Part shown: positions 10,713-20,770 of the stretch, piece by piece | Position numbering within the stretch: position 1 is the stretch's first letter | Layout of the letters: the number at the start of each line of letters is the position of its first letter | The notes under the pieces: model-generated | What the model was told of the DNA's origin: nothing | What the model saw: only the letters and a program-made list of their open reading frames with translations | Database searches by the model: none | Made by a program: the position numbers and the translations under genes | DNA from: Dermanyssus gallinae | Taxonomy: Eukaryota > Arthropoda > Arachnida > Mesostigmata > Dermanyssidae | Reading direction: 5' to 3' | DNA length: 64,000 nt | Assembly: GCA_003439945.1 (NCBI GenBank) | Contig: QVRM01006610.1 | Location: 340,666 to 404,665 of the forward strand

Positions 10713-12200
10713 AGCCTCGGGGTATCCCGCTTGGTAGCACGCATGAAGGGCCCTCTTAACGTTTGGTACCTAGATGACGCAACGATTGGAGGTCCACTAG
10801 ATCTGGTTGTGGGTGATATTATCAACGTGCTAAATTTTGCAGAAGAGAGAGGCCTTAGCCTCAGTGCCTCTAAGTGTGAAGTCATAACATTGGGAGGTAG
10901 TGCCCAAGAACAGGAGGAAATTTTTAGGGCGGTTTCGAATGTCTTGACAGAATCTAGACGTGTTGACTTGGACGACTTAGAGCTTCTGGGAGCTCCAATA
11001 AGCTTACAATCGATTTCAAAGTCCCTTAAAGGCAAGTGCACTGGACTGAAGCAAATGCACCCTCGCTTAGCGGCGATGCATTTGCAAGCAGCTCTGTGCA
11101 TCTGGAGATACAGCTTGGGCTCGCCAAAACTTAACTATACCCTGCGCATTTCACCTGCTATTAAATGTCACGAATATCTTCAAGCTTACGACGATACCGC
11201 AATATGCATTTTATGTGAGGTATTAAACGTCGACCTGCATGATAACACCTGGAAACGAGCAACCCTTCCAATTGCTGAAGAAGGACTTGGTATTAGATTA
11301 GCGGCGGAGTTGGCTCCTATGTGCTATGTTGCGTCTCTTTTGGAATTTTGTAAACTCGTCAGTACGTTGGTCGAACCAGGCGTCCGCCAAGGAATCACAA
11401 GAGCCAAAAACGCCACAGAGCTAAGAGCTAGACAAACGATTGGACCAGGCTCCTGGCAAGAACGTCCCACACAGCATACACTGGACTCCTACAGATGCAG
11501 CGCCGCAACTAGAAAGCTGTTATATAGTCTCCAATCCCCAGTGGAAAAAGCTGTCTTTCTGGCAGCACGGGACACAATTAGTGGTGGTTTTCTAAAGTGT
11601 CTCCCTTCCCCGCAGCTGGATACCATGCTGGACAACGCCACATTCCGCACGGTAGCAGCTCTTTGGATAGGTGCCCCGATTTGCAACCCCTACAGTTGCA
11701 ACGCATGTGGCACCACGGTAACTGAGGATGGACTTCATCCTCTTAGATGCATCAAAAGCCATGGTAGAGTTTCTAGACACGCTGAAATCAATGCAATTAT
11801 AAGAAGAGCCTTACGCAAAGCTGGTATACCAAGCACGCTCGAGCCCAGATTAGGACTTCATGACGACAAAAGACGTGAAGGTATAACAATCCTGCTATGG
11901 GCTAACGGCAGATGCTTGGTATGGGATGATACAGTGTCCTGTACAGTGGCTCCCTCCTATATACGTCACAGTTCACTAGAAGCGGCATGGGTTGCCGAGC
12001 GCGCAGAAAATGGGAAAAAACGCAAGTACCAAGAACTGGAGAAGGATTACATCGTAGTCCCAATAGCTATGGAAACAATGGGCAACCAAGAGATACATCA
12101 GTGAGCTGGGCAGACAGATTACAGATCTCACAGGCAATCGGCGCAAAGGTGAATTTTTATGGCAACTGCTGTCGCTTACAGTGTGCCGAGGAAACGCCGG
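10713..12200 (+). pseudogene. xLDD-type RT plus C-terminal endonuclease-like domain, copy 2
   Basis: The open frame 10731-12104 (457 codons) starts inside the RT. It has VWYLDDATIGG (the YADD-equivalent catalytic box, at 10761 onward), GLSLSASKCEVITLGG, a thumb/connection region with LPIAEEGLGIRLAAELAP, a CCHC cluster CNACGTT...GLHPLRC...SRHAEIN, and a PD-(D/E)XK-like end (GITILLWANGRCLVWDDTV). Where relatives have K-P-D-G, this copy has R-R-E-G, so a likely catalytic Asp is lost. A frameshift near 12090 moves the last ~40 residues (ITDLTGNRRKGEFLW, LSLTVCRGNAG) into another frame. The N-terminal RT half is missing: 5' truncation. The domain order resembles restriction-like-endonuclease non-LTR elements (R2 superfamily in the broad sense); clade assignment is inference. 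Confidence 0.8.
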
Positions 12201-12213
12201 CGACAGACGCTGT
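12201..12213. repeat. 13-bp palindrome at an inverted fragment junction
   Basis: GACAGACGCTGTC has arms GACAG/CTGTC around ACG. Plus-strand copy 2 ends here and minus-strand copy 3 ends here from the other side, so the palindrome is the joint of a tail-to-tail inversion. Confidence 0.65.
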
Positions 12214-12550
12214 CTGAGGTAATCACTTGCTCGCTTATCTCCGCTGGCTAGAATTAGCCGCTTCCCGACATTCTGTAGCAAACTGCGAGTAGACGAACCC
12301 GGCGCGCCAAGGGTCTCGAAGGCACGTGGGTGAAACTCGTACGGGTAACCGATGTTCTGGTACTTTCTTACCTTGCCTGCCTTGGCGAGAGCCGATGAAG
12401 CACTGACCATTGAAGGGGCTAATGAGTCAGTAACTGTCGCGTCCCAAACCAGCATGCATCCGCGCTCGAACAGAGTTAAGGTCAGACCGTCAGGTTTCTT
12501 CCCGCCCTATCTGTCTAGTCCGACGGGCTCCAGGACGCACGGTAGACCAC

Positions 12551-12551
<1 letters not shown>
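12214..12551 (-). pseudogene. C-terminus of the same non-LTR family, copy 3 (inverted)
   Basis: Read on the minus strand from 12551: LPCVLEPVGLDR, an in-frame TAG (12507-12509), then GGKKPDGLTLTLFERGCMLV, WDATVTDSLAPS, KVRKYQNIGYPYEFHPRAFE, TLGAPG and YLRQRLS. This is the only one of the three copies that keeps the K-P-D-G motif, but it carries the premature stop. Its upstream end abuts (AAT)n at 12552-12648. Confidence 0.75.

Positions 12552-12648
<97 letters not shown>
12552..12648. repeat. (AAT)n microsatellite
   Basis: About 32 units adjoining the 5' side of the inverted fragment. Confidence 0.95.
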
Positions 12649-12765
12649 GGAACATCAGACATACTCGAAAAGCAAGAGTGACTGCGACTACCCTGGCTAG
12701 ATAGGATTTGTTTGACGTGTACGGTTCACTTTATAGCAATTTATAGAGTGACTTCTAAGACGAAG

Positions 12766-13062
12766 CTAAACGCTAGCCTTGAGCGGCACATCGTCTAGCA
12801 TAATATAACCGGTTAAGTTATAACTACAGCGTGCCGACTTAAACACAAGTCGTGCTTGGGGAGTATAGAGCAAGCATAAATATTCAGATGCTTGTGCAGC
12901 ACGTTTCAAAATGTCATTGATTTTCTGTATGTCTTGGAGGCAAGATTTATTAGGTACCTTAAACATGAACGAGTTTTCGCCTGCACCGCAGACTGCCCTC
13001 ACTTTTGGACAAAGCTTAATAATCATTTCTGGGCTAACTCTCAGCCAAGATTTAACGTCCAT
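12766..13062 (-). other. Orphan ORF beginning in a SINE tail
   Basis: A 98-codon minus-strand ORF whose ATG and first residues (MDVKSWLRVSP) lie in the 3' part of the SINE at 13031-13207. The rest (LCPKVRAVCGAGENSFMF, KINDILKRAAQASEYLCLL) matches nothing I recognise. An AATAAA word occurs inside it. It is most likely chance coding potential in repeat-derived sequence. Confidence 0.2.
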
Positions 13063-13207
13063 GGGACTGCTTTTCGCACTGCTTCATAGACGGACCCCCA
13101 TGAGTACAAGTGTGCAACGGTGGGGCTCGTACTCGCGCACCTACGAGTATGTGTCTCCTCCGGTCGCGAGGCGCAGACGAATGCACCGCCAGGCCACCGG
13201 GCTCGAC
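13031..13207 (-). mobile_element. tRNA-derived SINE, copy 1
   Basis: On the minus strand it starts GTCGAGCCCGGTGGC and contains TGCATTCGTCTGCGCCTCG, a box-B-like GAGTACGAGCCCCACCG, then CCGTCTATGAAG and GGACGTTAAATCTTGGCTGA. It matches the plus-strand copy at 25313-25496 almost base for base over ~180 bp. Confidence 0.8.
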
Positions 13208-13592
13208 GGACAAAGCTTGTGAACTGCATATAGTACTACATTCATATATAGAAGATAACAAGAAGCCTTGAGAATTACTTTAATAGTAACAAACGTTCTC
13301 GAGGTCCTTGACTTGCAAGCACCTATTTCTCAGTGTGGAGGAAAACCACCTACAAAAATCAGCTTTAACATCAAGGTGTGTCAAACTCCGACAACAGCAT
13401 ATCCACCGTTATACCAGAGCAGGTTTAGAAAAAAAGCGATTTACGGATATCAAAGTGAGTCTTGACTAACAGCAAAAATGTGCTTGCATAAATGTTTTTT
13501 ATATGGATTTTAATACGCTTGCATAATCAAATCATCTCCAGTTGCGACAATGAGTCGATTATTTTGTTATTCTCATGCGGTGAGCGGATGAG

Positions 13593-13858
13593 GCCACATG
13601 GCCCCTTCAGATGTGCACCTTGCGGCCGGAGGAGACATATACATAGGTGCACGGAATTCGATCCCTACCATTGCACAATTGCATTTATGCGGTCCGTATT
13701 TTTTTCGGATCGTAAACCGAACTGACGCTGACTCAGGCCATTAAACGTGGTTAAGTGTTCGTTTAACTGTTCATATATAGCTTTTTGGAAAAGCAACGCG
13801 AGAGCAATTCCGTGAACTTTAAATGCTGGCCGAAAGCCAGCTCTAAAAGGTTTACTGA
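13593..13858 (+). mobile_element. tRNA-derived SINE, copy interrupted by an RT fragment
   Basis: The diverged head at 13593-13705 (GGCCGGAGGAGACATATAC, box-B-like GGAATTCGATCCC, CATTTATGCGGTCCG) and the tail at 13798-13858 (TTCCGTGAACTTTAAATG, TGGCCGAAAGCCAGCTC) match consecutive parts of the SINE at 25313-25496. A ~90-bp minus-strand RT fragment (13706-13797) separates them. Confidence 0.65.
13706..13797 (-). pseudogene. CR1/jockey-like RT fragment inside a SINE
   Basis: Minus-strand translation gives AIYEQLNEHLTTFNGLSQ and QFGLRSEKN, clearly homologous to YEQLNERFKMFNGLSQCQFG in the larger RT remnant at 15330-16290. It is a short piece of the RT region just before the catalytic core. Confidence 0.65.
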
Positions 13859-14169
13859 TCCAAGTCTTCTGGAGCAACCACCTTATGTGTAGAGCTTATA
13901 GTGTAACGTTTAGTGCGCAGGAGCGAACACGCCCAGTTAGGAAAGTTAATTCTAGGGCATTTGAAAAAAAATAATTTTACGACATTCGTTATATAAAAAA
14001 AAAACTGTCTGACGATACGATCGACCGAGTAGACACATATTTAGTACAGCTGCGAAACGCAAACGTCATCACTGGCTTCTGACACGATCACAAGCCTTCA
14101 TAATTCCGTTCAGATTTGCAGAGAGTCCCAATGTTGTAAGTTTGAATTGAATTTGTTTATTGACATTCT
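13859..14169. other. Intergenic, no gene seen
   Basis: Unique-looking AT-rich sequence between the interrupted SINE and the next retroelement fragment. Confidence 0.5.
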
Positions 14170-14180
14170 TATAATATAAT

Positions 14181-14667
14181 ATTCGAGGACCACGCCGTTC
14201 ATCGAGGACATGGTAAACCGCTTTCAACTTCCGACCACCGCCTCACTGCGAGAGTTCCGTAGGCACTTCGAGCAGAAAATGAGGGAAGTGCCAGAAGCCT
14301 TCTACAAAACACCGGCAATGTTGGACAGTACATGGATGGAACCGTTCTTCGAGCAACGACACGTTCTCACCCGCTACTCCGTCCATGGGTTCCACCACAA
14401 ACTGTGCCACCGCAGTGGGTTCCATAACCCTTCTGATGAGTGTTGCTGCAAATTTTGCGGCCTTGTCTGCACCAAATATCATCATGAAACATGTCGGTCT
14501 GCGCCAGCTATCTGGGCGTCAGGTCGCTGACATCTTCTTGAGATGCACATACAACATATTCTATATATGTCCAAGATTAACGGAAACGAATGCCGTTTTC
14601 GAGATTTAATGAATACCTGTAATATAATCAACAATACCGAAAGGTGATGTAATAATAAATAATAGTA
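14181..14667 (+). mobile_element. 3' fragment of an element related to the one at 5659-8626
   Basis: The open reading 14181-14530 (FIEDMVNRFQLPTTASLREF, VLTRYSVHGFHHKLCHRSGF, CCCKFCGLVCTKYHHETC) aligns with the C-terminus of the 5659-8439 protein (LFMEELQRRFKLEKTAAY, FAIHGFHHELC, Cys/His cluster). It stops at 14528-14530. The 3' end carries AAAGGTGATGTAATAATAA, like the AAAGGTGAATAAATG end of the first element. TATAATATAAT at 14170-14180 recurs at 14668-14678 and may be an 11-bp TSD, though it is low complexity. Confidence 0.72.
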
Positions 14668-14889
14668 TATAATATAATGCACATGTTAATTTCGAGCTCC
14701 ATTAAGTACATAGCTCGTTCGGAGCCCCTTTTACGAGATAACAATGTATAATTTATATATGTCATTTTCATCTATTTACAATATGTTGCAAGATGCTGGT
14801 ATATTTTGTGTCACTTTTAACCAGATACTAAAGATTTAAGATAACGCTTTATGAGATCGCATTTGGATTTGAGCAGAGACTTTGTCTGC

Positions 14890-15243
14890 CTGACGGACGC
14901 CGATACTTTGTTTTAGTAGGAGGCCCCAAGGTGTAGATATGGGTGTTGCTGATGTTGCCAAACCATTTAAGTGTGAATGCACTTCAATGCTTCACAAGCT
15001 CCCTCCAGATGTGCACGCAAGCTCTTCTTTGACAATATTCAAACAAAGTGCTAAGCAATATTATTTAGGTGCCTTACTCTAATATAAACCGAACACGATA
15101 ATAATCATAATGACAATAAATACAATTATAAGAAAATATGCAATATAAACACTCCATACTACCCTTTGATGGCTTTGAGGAGCTGTGAACCTCTGTACAA
15201 ATGTAAACCACTCATGAGAATAATAAAACCTATCTATCTAATG
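14890..15243 (+). mobile_element. 3' end of a CR1/jockey-like non-LTR element
   Basis: A short stretch at 14995-15075 reads KLPPDVHASSSLTIFKQSAK then QYYLG, the usual final block of CR1-like RT proteins (W-N-x-L-P...s-l..F-K..l-k.yyl). It is followed by a 3' UTR ending in AATAAAACCTATCTATCT, a common tail style for such elements. Upstream sequence is too decayed to read. Confidence 0.6.
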
Positions 15244-15329
15244 AGTATACGCCTAATTTTAACTACGAGAGAGCATTCTACAAGTCTTGGAAATGGCAAA
15301 ATGCTTATATTTTTGTAATGGGGTTGCGT

Positions 15330-16290
15330 TAAGTCTCGCATCCAGAGGTCCAGATTGTTCTCAGTACTCGTTTTTGGAGTCGGTGAAGTGACCCGATAAG
15401 ACGCAAATGTGTTAAGCCATAAACTTCTACCGCGTAAATCGGGTGATTATGGACGTAGGTAAAATACATCGCCATCAGGCAGTTTTGAGGAAGAATACGT
15501 CAAGCTCTGTATAGAGCTGCATTACTTTCAGACACTTTCTTACGTATATGCGCTTCAAATGTCAGCTTCTCGTCCAACGTAACGCCTAGAAACTCGTTTC
15601 CATTAAAAGCGAAATGGCTATGCTGTCGCACTGGAATCGGAGGGGAATGATCGTAAGGGAATTCCGCGGTAAAAGAAATTGCATTATACCTGTTTTCCTT
15701 TAAATCATATAGAGACCGTTACTCCTGAACTGTGACGATTACTTCTAAAGGTCCTTGCGTACCATAGCATCTATTGGGGAATTGCCGATATATTCCTTAC
15801 ATCAGGGAGTGCATTGCCCACTTGATGGACTTCTCTTCTATTCGACATAAACGACCGCAGCCAAGACAAGAAAATATCATCTGCTCCATATCGAGATAAC
15901 TTCTTAATTGGAGTCACCATCTGTATGATCCGTAGCAGTAACTGTATCAAATGCTTTTCTAAGATCTATAAACACGCCGGCGACTGCCTTTTTTAATATC
16001 AGCAACAAAATCCATGATGGGTACAGTCGCCGATATTTTGGATCGTAAACCGAACTGACACTGACTTAGGCCATTAAACATCTTAAAGCGTTCGTTCAAC
16101 TGTTCATATCTCTTTTTGAAAATCTTGAACATTGGGGGGGGGGGGGATACTGACCGGCCTGTAATCCTCCTTGCTTAGTCTGTCACGGCCTTTAAAAAGT
16201 GGCACAACGCGATACAATTTGAGGGCCGTGGGATAGACCCCTTGGCATGTCGACAGATTAACTATGAATACCACTGCGACAGCAATTCAA
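15330..16290 (-). pseudogene. CR1/jockey-like reverse transcriptase remnant
   Basis: The minus strand reads, in several frames, VNLSTCQGVYPTALKLYRVV and PLFKGRDRLSKEDYRPVSI (16150-16290); after a G-run frameshift, NGLSQCQFGLRSK; then VFIDLRKAFDTV (RT motif A region, ~15965) and DDIFLSWLRSFMSNRREVHQ. After a gap come NEFLGVTLDEKLTFEAHIRK and LHRLQKRVLRTIW. The YADD-containing segment is deleted and stops are frequent. The order and motifs are those of CR1/jockey-type RTs. A poly-G run of 13 at 16134-16146 interrupts the coding trace. Confidence 0.75.
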
Positions 16291-16435
16291 CGTCAGCACA
16301 TTGTCTTAAGACTTGAGAGGGTGTTCGACCATCTCCCACAGAGCAACTGTTGACCTTTTTCAGGAGGTAATGCACTCGATCCACAGGAACAGGCCGAGCA
16401 TTCGGCGTCGGTCGTATATGTATAGTATATCTAGT

Positions 16436-16735
16436 GTTGACTATCTTGTCAACCGTAAGCTCTCGTCTATGTCACTGTTGCCCCGAATTACCGTACTATT
16501 CTACACCAAGAGAAGAAGACACAAGCACTTTGCCTTACTAGTTAGCTACCGTCCCTCTGACGGCTTGACTGTGTAGTCTTTATTGCTGCGATGACGATCG
16601 AGAAGAGGTTGTCGTACGACTACAAATCATACAGTGGTGGCTGTTGGGTTTTTGAACGCACGAACTGAATGCCGCCGACGCTGGTTGCCCGCGCAAATGA
16701 GTGGATTCGAAACAAGGTACTCAACGACGGCGACA
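16436..16735 (-). repeat. BEL/Pao LTR (3' LTR in element orientation)
   Basis: Starts GTTGACTATCTTGTCAACC (itself an inverted repeat, GTTGAC...GTCAAC) and ends CAACGACGGCGACA on the plus strand. It may extend to 16764, where a purine-rich CCGGGGAG (minus strand) precedes TGTTGC. Confidence 0.8.
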
Positions 16736-16835
16736 GATACGGCTCTCATCATATAAATGCAACACTCCCCGGGAAAACGGTCCCCGTTTTATAACCTCAT
16801 AGCCGTTCTTGGCGCGTAATCCATATCGAACTGTG

Positions 16836-17534
16836 TTAATTAACTACCTCCAGAGGGTGCAGCAATTGCGCTGCGCGGGTAGAAACGCGGTCGTTACTGA
16901 AACGAACTTGGTAGGTTCTAATGAGTCCGTCTCGGCCGACATTCTGGGATACGATCCTAACTAATTGCCAATGTAGTCGCGACACATTATCGTCCTTTAC
17001 TAGGGCAACGTCGCCCACTTTAATAGTCTTATGCCGACCCGAGCTGTCGATGTTGGCCGAACATAGCTGAAGCAGATATTCGTGGTTCCATCGAACGGAC
17101 AGATCCCGGAGATAGCGAGTCATCTCCCTGGTCGCGCGGTTGAGATCAGGACGGTTTGGACCGTCACCGATAAGCGCCGTCCCTCCCAGATGGAAGTGCG
17201 GCACACAACGGCTGTGGCGTCGCAGCGTGAAGGAAGTCAGCAGGCGTGATCGCGCGAAGCTCCCCGGGGTCACCGCTGGCGTAAGTGATTGACCGCGAAT
17301 TAATCGAAACAGTTCAAAACTGAGCAAGCTTCTTTGGAGCAATTTCTCCAGGGCGGCCTTTATCGAGTTTGCCATCAAGAAAGCCGCGTCGGCTGAGCCG
17401 CTGTCGTGCAACGTCCGAATGTAAGCAGCGGCAGAATAAGCCCTTTCAGATCTATCAGCAGATACGTGCAGCTCATGGGCGTCGATCCCCTTGTTAGGGT
17501 GGCTGTACGTCTCTCGAGTAGCCAGGTCATTCAA
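16836..17534 (-). pseudogene. BEL/Pao RNase H and integrase C-terminus remnant
   Basis: Read on the minus strand, the first part is RNase H-like (DAHELHVSADRSERAYSAAA, YIRTLHDSG). It jumps to the end of integrase: LTPAVTPGSFARSRLL (normally L-T-P-x-x-F), RYLRDLSVRWNHEYLLQL, then VGDVALVKDDNVSRLHWQLV and RVSTRAAQLLHPLEVVN, the C-terminal domain found in BEL/Pao elements. The integrase catalytic core is deleted. The frame is open for 232 codons only because the deletion ends happen to be in frame. Confidence 0.78.
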
Positions 17535-17564
17535 GACTTGGCCTTCCCAGTTCCCGTCCTCAAA

Positions 17565-18155
17565 TCACGAGCGCGCGATTTCTGGCACGGCAATTCCACT
17601 CTCACCGAGTGGCACAAACGGTAACATCCATCCAACCGGATCAAATATTCTAGCAACCCGCTGCAGCAACCGCTTGGCGAGTGTTTCTACACTTCGAGAC
17701 CTCTCGTAGGGGTCGACGCGATGGTGAGACAAATAGTTGGGTTCGTCACGCTCAGATGGTCCCTCAGCCTGGGAGTCGTAAACCTCTTCGGCATACCCGC
17801 TGCGGGGTAAGGTCATCAGTTCTTCGTTATGTTTTTCGTGCTTATCAGGGTCACGTTTCAGCTTGATGAGTGTAGCATCGAGTCGTGGCAACGCGGTCTT
17901 GTTATTGCCTAGGTTCGCGATGCTATCCTTCTCCGGAACAGTTGCCGTATAGCGGACGTCCTGATGCTGGGTTGTTGATTCGAACAACATTCGCAGGGTA
18001 TCTTCTTCCTTAGTTAAGCGGGTCTCTGTAGATGGCCCTATTCCAAGCTTTTCAAGCGACCCCAGTTTCTCGACGTCGCCAACAGACGCGGTCGGAGTGG
18101 TAGAACAGCAGTGCCCCTGGACGGATTGCACCGTGGCATTTACTCGCTTTTCCAC
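17565..18155 (-). pseudogene. BEL/Pao RT-region remnant
   Basis: The minus-strand ORF (196 codons) contains LEKLGIGPSTETRLTKEEDT, DVRYTATVPEK, NNKTALPRLDATLIKLKRDP, PNYLSHHRVDPYERS and RLLQRVARIFDPVGWMLPFV. These are the BEL/Pao blocks W-x-L-E-x-x-G-I, the stretch before the RT (Y-L-P-H-H-x-V) and the I-F-D-P-x-G-x-x-x-P block after it. The RT catalytic part between the H-H block and IFDPVG is missing. Confidence 0.78.
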
Positions 18156-18610
18156 GGGGCTACCAATAAACCAAGTCGTGGACGCTTGGCGAATACCCCC
18201 GGTATTCGATATAACGACTGCGTCAGAGTAGAAGGCACTGCTGTGCTGCAGCCACCAACCAAACGAGTCAGGATGGCGAGTGTCGTCATCGCCTTGTCAC
18301 TATACTCGGCACAGTGAGCTTCCTCCTCCTCTAACATTACATCATATAACGACCTATTTGCAAACACCTGTAGATCCAGTTCAAGTATTAGTTGTTGACG
18401 TTGCTTCACAATTGATATCAAGTCCACTATCACATTTCTGTCCGGCCGGGATACATCACTGTCCCACTGTTTTGCCTTCTCGGCTGCTCGTGATAGCTGC
18501 CGGCGTTCTAAGCCACGTGCTCGCCGCAGCGAAGCCAGCGAGTTGTCGTCATCGGTAGTACTCATCATGACACCGAGTTCCAACGCTTCCGAAACGTTCG
18601 TTGGATTCAC
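18140..18610 (-). pseudogene. BEL/Pao Gag N-terminal remnant
   Basis: A 156-codon minus-strand ORF from the ATG at 18608-18610, just inside the 5' LTR. It has LRRARGLERRQLSRAAEKAK and a charged helical region with EEEEAHCAEYSDKAM, as in the amino-terminal part of BEL/Pao Gag. It stops soon after, where the large internal deletion joins pol. Confidence 0.65.
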
Positions 18611-18827
18611 TCACACAGTCTACGAGGCGACAGAATCAACTAGATGTCTTCGATAATTAAGCCAAAACGCGCCGAAGTCGTGGCGGTCCGCTTAGCGTGT
18701 GTAGACGCTAGAACAAGTTGTCCCAGATTGCCACCGCTGAGGGGGCATTAGTACGGCAGGCTAGAACAGCCACTTCGGTCGGAAAACGTCTCAGACGAGT
18801 CACGTATCCTGGTCACGGCACCAAATG

Positions 18828-19130
18828 GTTGACTATCTTGTCAACCGTAAGCTCTCGTCTATGTGACTGTTGCCCCGAATTACCGTACTATTCTACACCA
18901 AGCGAAGAAGACAGAAGCACTTTGCCTTACTAGTTAGCTACCGTCTGTCTGACGGCTTGACTGTGTAGTCTCTATTGCTGTGATGACGACGGAGGAGTGG
19001 TTGTCGTACGACTGCCAATCACTGTACAGTGGTGGCCGTTGGGTTTTTGAACGCACGAACTGAATGCCACCGACGCTGGTTGCCCGCGCAAATGAATGGA
19101 TTTCAAACAAGGTACTCAACGACGGCGACA
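18828..19130 (-). repeat. BEL/Pao LTR (5' LTR in element orientation)
   Basis: Direct repeat of 16436-16735, with the same GTTGACTATCTTGTCAACC start and CAACGACGGCGACA end. Confidence 0.8.
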
Positions 19131-20182
19131 TATTCACTGATCTGTGTATGAAATTCACTGCGTCAACACATTTACTGACCTCCGTAAATATAGGGCACTA
19201 ATCAGAAATTCTGTGTAGAACTTCTTGATCTGGTCCCAACAATGTTCGTAGACCTTCGAGTCGATAACATCGCTCTACTAGTTCACAGCATGAAAGATGC
19301 TGTTAGTGAGTTCATTTAGTTCAGAGATTATCCATGGCAAAACTGACCTTTAAACCTGTTGGGGTTCCTGCAACATGTTCCCGATACGTAACAGGTGCTT
19401 TAGTTATGTTTACGATAGGAAAAATGCCCTCCACTTGTTTGATAGGAACGTGGTCCCTACAGACACATCCACCATGTGACACGCGAAACCCATTTTTCCT
19501 GGGATAACGCCGAATTCTTTCAGGTGTATTTAAGTTCTGACGGATTGCGCGGCATTGATGCGTCTGTATAAGGTCAGGTTTAAAGGCGCTCTAAATGTTG
19601 TTCTGCGTAAATAGCGTTTCTACGTCATTTCGTGATCACACAGGAATATTATGGTAAACCGAGATAAACTTTTTCTAGCCCTAATAGAAATGAGCCTCGA
19701 TGACAAACTAAAGTTAACCATATTTGCAAAATGTGATATCCTAGTATCGCACCCACGCTGTCGCGGGCAGGACGTGAACTCAGAATATTTTTGTATTATA
19801 GGTCTCATATGTCGTAGGGGGCAACCTATACCACTTTCTAGATCCAACGTGACCTGGCTCCCCTCCCTTGAAAAGTTTACCGGTGTTTCTATAAAATTCA
19901 ACAACTACGCAATGTTCGTACCAAACTGAAACGCACCCATTCGGCTTCAACTACGGTCGTTAGCATAACTCAGGTGCGGCCGAAACGTTTCCCTCGCCTG
20001 TTAGCTAATTTGATACCGCAGTCTCTGGCCGAACGCCTGACTTGTCACTGTAAGCGTACAACGAAGAAATTATATTTTTTATTAGTTTATCTTCTAATAA
20101 TTGAGGTGAGGAAATGTTGCGATGTGGTTGGCCTGTAGAGCTACTTCAGTGGACGAAACAAGATTTTAGCGACTTGTGAAAG
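19131..20182. other. Intergenic, no gene seen
   Basis: ORFs of up to 94 codons on both strands around 19620-19929 overlap each other and have no recognisable motif. I see nothing else. Confidence 0.55.
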
Positions 20183-20223
20183 CAAACAAAGACGCTGACT
20201 TTGCTTGTCAGTGTCTTTGTTTG
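20183..20223. repeat. Foldback hairpin
   Basis: CAAACAAAGACGCTGAC, a 7-base loop (TTTGCTT), then GTCAGTGTCTTTGTTTG: 17-bp arms with one mismatch. It could be a decayed foldback element. Confidence 0.7.
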
Positions 20224-20498
20224 TGATTTGTGTTGAAAGACAAAATTCAAACCAGCTTTTGACCTTATTGCAGATTAACATTTCTTTTTTAGCCTTACTC
20301 TTACTTAGCGGTGTGAAGTTCAGCTCAGACTGAATGTGCCAACTGTCCGCCCATTTTAGATTGTTGCAAAATGCGAGAATTCAAAAACAACTGAAGACTA
20401 CACAAATGCAAAAGATCAACACCGACTGAGCTTCGTGGTAGCATGGCTGCTTAGTAGAAATAACAATGTGCACAAGCAGACAAAGCCTGTTCAGCAAA

Positions 20499-20699
<201 letters not shown>

Positions 20700-20707
20700 T
20701 ATATATA

Positions 20708-20770
20708 AAGACGAGCACTGCCGAGTGTGCAAACGTATTGTAAATGATTAATAAGTCATCACAATATTTT
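20708..20770 (+). repeat. 3' end of a dispersed repeat family, copy 1
   Basis: CGAGCACTGCCGAGTGTGCA then GTAAATGATTAATAA and TCATCACAATATTT. Near-identical words occur at 52884-52945 and 53205-53262, each followed by (TA)n. Confidence 0.75.

Larger units (their letters stand above)
16436..19130 (-). mobile_element. Internally deleted BEL/Pao LTR retrotransposon
   Basis: Two ~300-bp direct repeats (16436-16735 and 18828-19130), ~93% alike by eye, enclose minus-strand gag and pol remnants. Directly inside the right-hand (5') LTR the minus strand reads TTTGGTGCCGTGACCAGGAT, a start typical of BEL/Pao internal regions and the expected place of a primer-binding site. At ~2.7 kb it is far shorter than intact relatives (about 6-8 kb): protease, most of the RT core and the integrase core are missing. 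No convincing 5-bp TSD was found; the outer end of the 5' LTR may be truncated. Confidence 0.85.
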
